This document shows, piece after piece, positions 61,965 to 64,000 of a stretch of DNA of 64,000 bases (position 1 is its first letter; the number at the start of each line of letters is the position of its first letter). The position numbers and the translations under genes were made by a program. The notes beneath the pieces are model-generated. The model saw only the letters and a program-made list of their open reading frames with translations, was not told the DNA's origin and made no database searches. The DNA comes from Stercorarius parasiticus (Eukaryota > Chordata > Aves > Charadriiformes > Stercorariidae): NCBI GenBank assembly GCA_013396915.1, contig VWZL01002016.1, positions 732,846 to 796,845 of the forward strand. The letters run 5' to 3'.

Positions 61965-62154
61965 TTGCATCACCACTAAAGAAGTATTGCTTTTTTTCTA
62001 AATGTGTAACTCATTAATCCCTTGAAAACAACTAATACCCCACTAATTCCATCTCTTTCATAATCAGGGAGTTAGGCATTTCCTGGCCTCGGCCGAAGTC
62101 ATATATCATGTTAATTTATTGAAAGAACTGCACAGATTGACTTGTGACAACTTT

Positions 62155-62375
62155 TATTATTGTTATTACTATTATTTACTTATGATAATCAGTGCACACC
62201 GTCTGCTGGTCACTGTCCCAAAGAGCTTACTTAACGGGCTTTCTCCCTTGTCCACCGACTTCCAAAGGACGTGGATTGAAGCCAAGCAGAGTTGCAAGAC
62301 TTTTTCACTTGAGGGTCATATCCTAGCGTGGAATCTATTTCAAGCTGAGCTGACTAGGAATTTGGCTCACTTGTA
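62155..62375 (+). repeat. Old amniote-type interspersed repeat relic with (TTA)n start
   Basis: An attattgttattactattat start leads to tcactgtcccaaagagctta and, further on, to a tcacttgagggtcata-like segment and ctgactaggaatttgg. This is the order of a widespread old repeat ('(ATT)n ... GTCCCTGCCCCAAAGAGCTTACA ... ggTCAcacagcag ... GAGCtAGGAAT'). The family name is not certain. Mutation is heavy. Confidence 0.4.
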
Positions 62376-64000
62376 CTTTGGCTCACAGTGGTGTTGCCCG
62401 TCAGGTTCATGATGACAAGTGAACAGGAAATTTCACCACTGTGTCATCAGAATGTTTCAGATTGCTCCAGGTGCAGCATGGAGCCAACCTTTTTGTAGAA
62501 ACCCTGAGATGTGATACACAATGAAATCACTGTGTTTTGCTCTCCTAACAGCATGCTTGAATAGGCTGTGGTGAAACCTCCCCAGGGAGACAACGGAAGC
62601 CCTATCACTTCAGTCATTTAGAGCTGGATAGTAGGAAACACTTATGAATGTACTGTAGGGAGCAATTCTTCTTGGCAGGGGCTATGTTAAGTGATGTAAG
62701 AGAGAACTTTTCAGCTCTTATTTCTATGCCTTTGAGGATATAGTGTTGCTACTTGGCATTTTTAAGCAGAGGCCTGAGCCTCAGAAGGAATGATACAAAA
62801 GGCGAGATAATCAAATAACTGATTTCCTTGCATGCTTGCCCTGTATTCAAGGAGTCTTCAGAAGCGAGATGCTGAGCTAGAGGCAAACACTGATGGAGTT
62901 ATGAGGAGCTGAGAAGCAAAGTGGTTATTGGTGTCCCTTTGGGTCTGCTTTTCCTATTATTATCTCCATATTTTCTGTCACACCACCGTGCACAGATGCT
63001 TTCCTTGAATAACACTGGAAGGTTACAAATTCATGTCCAAGATTTTTATGTGCTCTGACATCTACAAGAAACTGGCAGATAGTCATAGCTTTGTAGATTT
63101 GAAATGAGAATAGTGCAATTAAGAAAACTGGAAACAAAATATTTATTATTAATCAGATGGTGGTCAATGATAGATATACAAGTGCTGTAATCATGTTCGT
63201 GCTAGTTCTTGCTAATCTTCTATCAGTCTTTTTTCAGTCTTTTTTTTTCCTCTTCAGCAAGTTTTTCATTAAGTAGATGGAGCTCTGCCAGATTCAGCTT
63301 TCATTCATATCATTGTAAATCATGGCTGAAACCTGTGGTATTATTCCTGCTTTCTCCACGTACAACTTAGATGAGCTTTTAGGCTGTTGCCTGAGGGCTC
63401 AATACATCTTGATACATTTTGGAAAAACATTTGAAAAGTGAAAGAACAGTTCTGAGGGATCCCTCCCTGTCTGTCTTTTTCTTTCTCTCTCTTTCTTNGC
63501 CTGCTGCCCCAGGCTCACATCATCTTCCCTGAATTTCTAAACAAAAATTTTAAAAAATGTAATTGTGATGACCTAGTGAGGTAATTTGGAACATTTCCCA
63601 ACATCCCAGCAATGTTGTGGTCAAAATCTGAAATACCCACAGTTCAGAGTTGCTACAATGGCATACCTATTTCTTCTGCCATCTGTTTGTTCTCTCACCT
63701 GCAAGCCTGTTCACATGCTAAAATCCTCTCATGTCAAAAATCATGCAGAGTGTTAAGCTTCTTAAAGGCATGAAATGTGAGACTCCAGTAACAGAAGCAT
63801 ATTTACATAACAGCATTTGCAGTAGGATTTTCTCGTTGCCTTAGGTGGGGTCCACGTATTTTCTTTTGTATCCCATCTTTAGGGAATAAATTATTTAATT
63901 GTTACCTTTTTGGTTGACTCAGAGTCTGAAATGAGTGCTGTTCAAGTATCCTGATTATAATTTTAAAATGCCCCAGGCTTTTTGTAGCTGGGCAACCTTT
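62376..64000. other. Unassigned noncoding sequence
   Basis: No gene was recognised. There is a small pyrimidine tract at 63469-63497 with an undetermined base at 63498, and a T-run near 63239-63248. Open frames are 70 codons or shorter. Confidence 0.4.

Larger units (their letters stand above)
59151..62154. other. Unassigned noncoding sequence, possibly with more ancient LINE remains
   Basis: The part to about 59900 has a texture like decayed LINE sequence, but I cannot align it confidently. A 103-codon frame at 59897-60208 has no known domain. Two adjacent hairpins at 60263-60344 and a repeat relic at 61905-61964 are listed separately. Confidence 0.35.

Noticed and set aside
1..64000. tRNA, snRNA, rRNA or miRNA genes and LTR retrovirus insertions
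   Set aside because: No B-box or snRNA signature, no hairpin long enough for a miRNA precursor, and no paired LTRs or gag/pol motifs other than CR1 RT were noticed by eye.

Overview
The window is vertebrate nuclear DNA, almost certainly from a bird. The main evidence is a scatter of CR1 LINE fragments. They are 5'-truncated, encode pieces of the CR1 ORF2 reverse transcriptase, and mostly end in the octamer-type tail (ATTCTATG)n that is characteristic of avian CR1. I see no Alu, B1 or mammalian L1 elements, no bacterial-type gene packing, and no tRNA, rRNA or CRISPR array. The species cannot be fixed from the sequence.

I found no host protein-coding gene that I can support. Nearly all open frames are short, random-looking and bounded by chance stops. 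The long ones are CR1 coding remnants, run through an assembly gap, or are made by simple repeats. The window therefore looks intergenic, or lies inside a very large intron, in a repeat-poor region.

Layout. 1-1980: ordinary sequence passing into a CpG-rich block (about 1020-1980), the best candidate for a promoter or island. 1985-2676: an antisense CR1 holding a 313-base N gap. 2677-7449: unassigned. 7450-8705: an old antisense CR1 covering the inter-domain and early RT region, with the RT catalytic motifs deleted. 8706-23276: unassigned, with one perfect short hairpin and an old palindromic-repeat relic. 23277-28638: three CR1 pieces (one antisense, two sense). 28639-36942: unassigned, with pyrimidine- and purine-rich tracts and a CpG-retaining block (32480-32940) that resembles a conserved noncoding element. 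36943-37612: an antisense CR1 with an uninterrupted C-terminal ORF2 frame. 37613-47849: unassigned, with a second CpG-retaining block and a cluster of old palindromic relics, one tandemly duplicated. 47850-49388: two sense CR1 pieces. 51199-51411: a pure polypyrimidine decamer satellite with 15 identical units. 51530-51960 and 54430-54960: further conserved-element-like blocks. 55319-55532: a sense CR1 tail. 58530-59150 or beyond: very old CR1-like sequence. 62155-62375: another old amniote-type repeat relic.

Nothing here amounts to a new multi-gene system. The most useful leads are the candidate regulatory blocks, the decamer satellite, the mis-sized assembly gap, the duplicated palindromic relic and a 102-base exon-like segment. 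All family assignments were made by eye from remembered consensus features. No database search was run.
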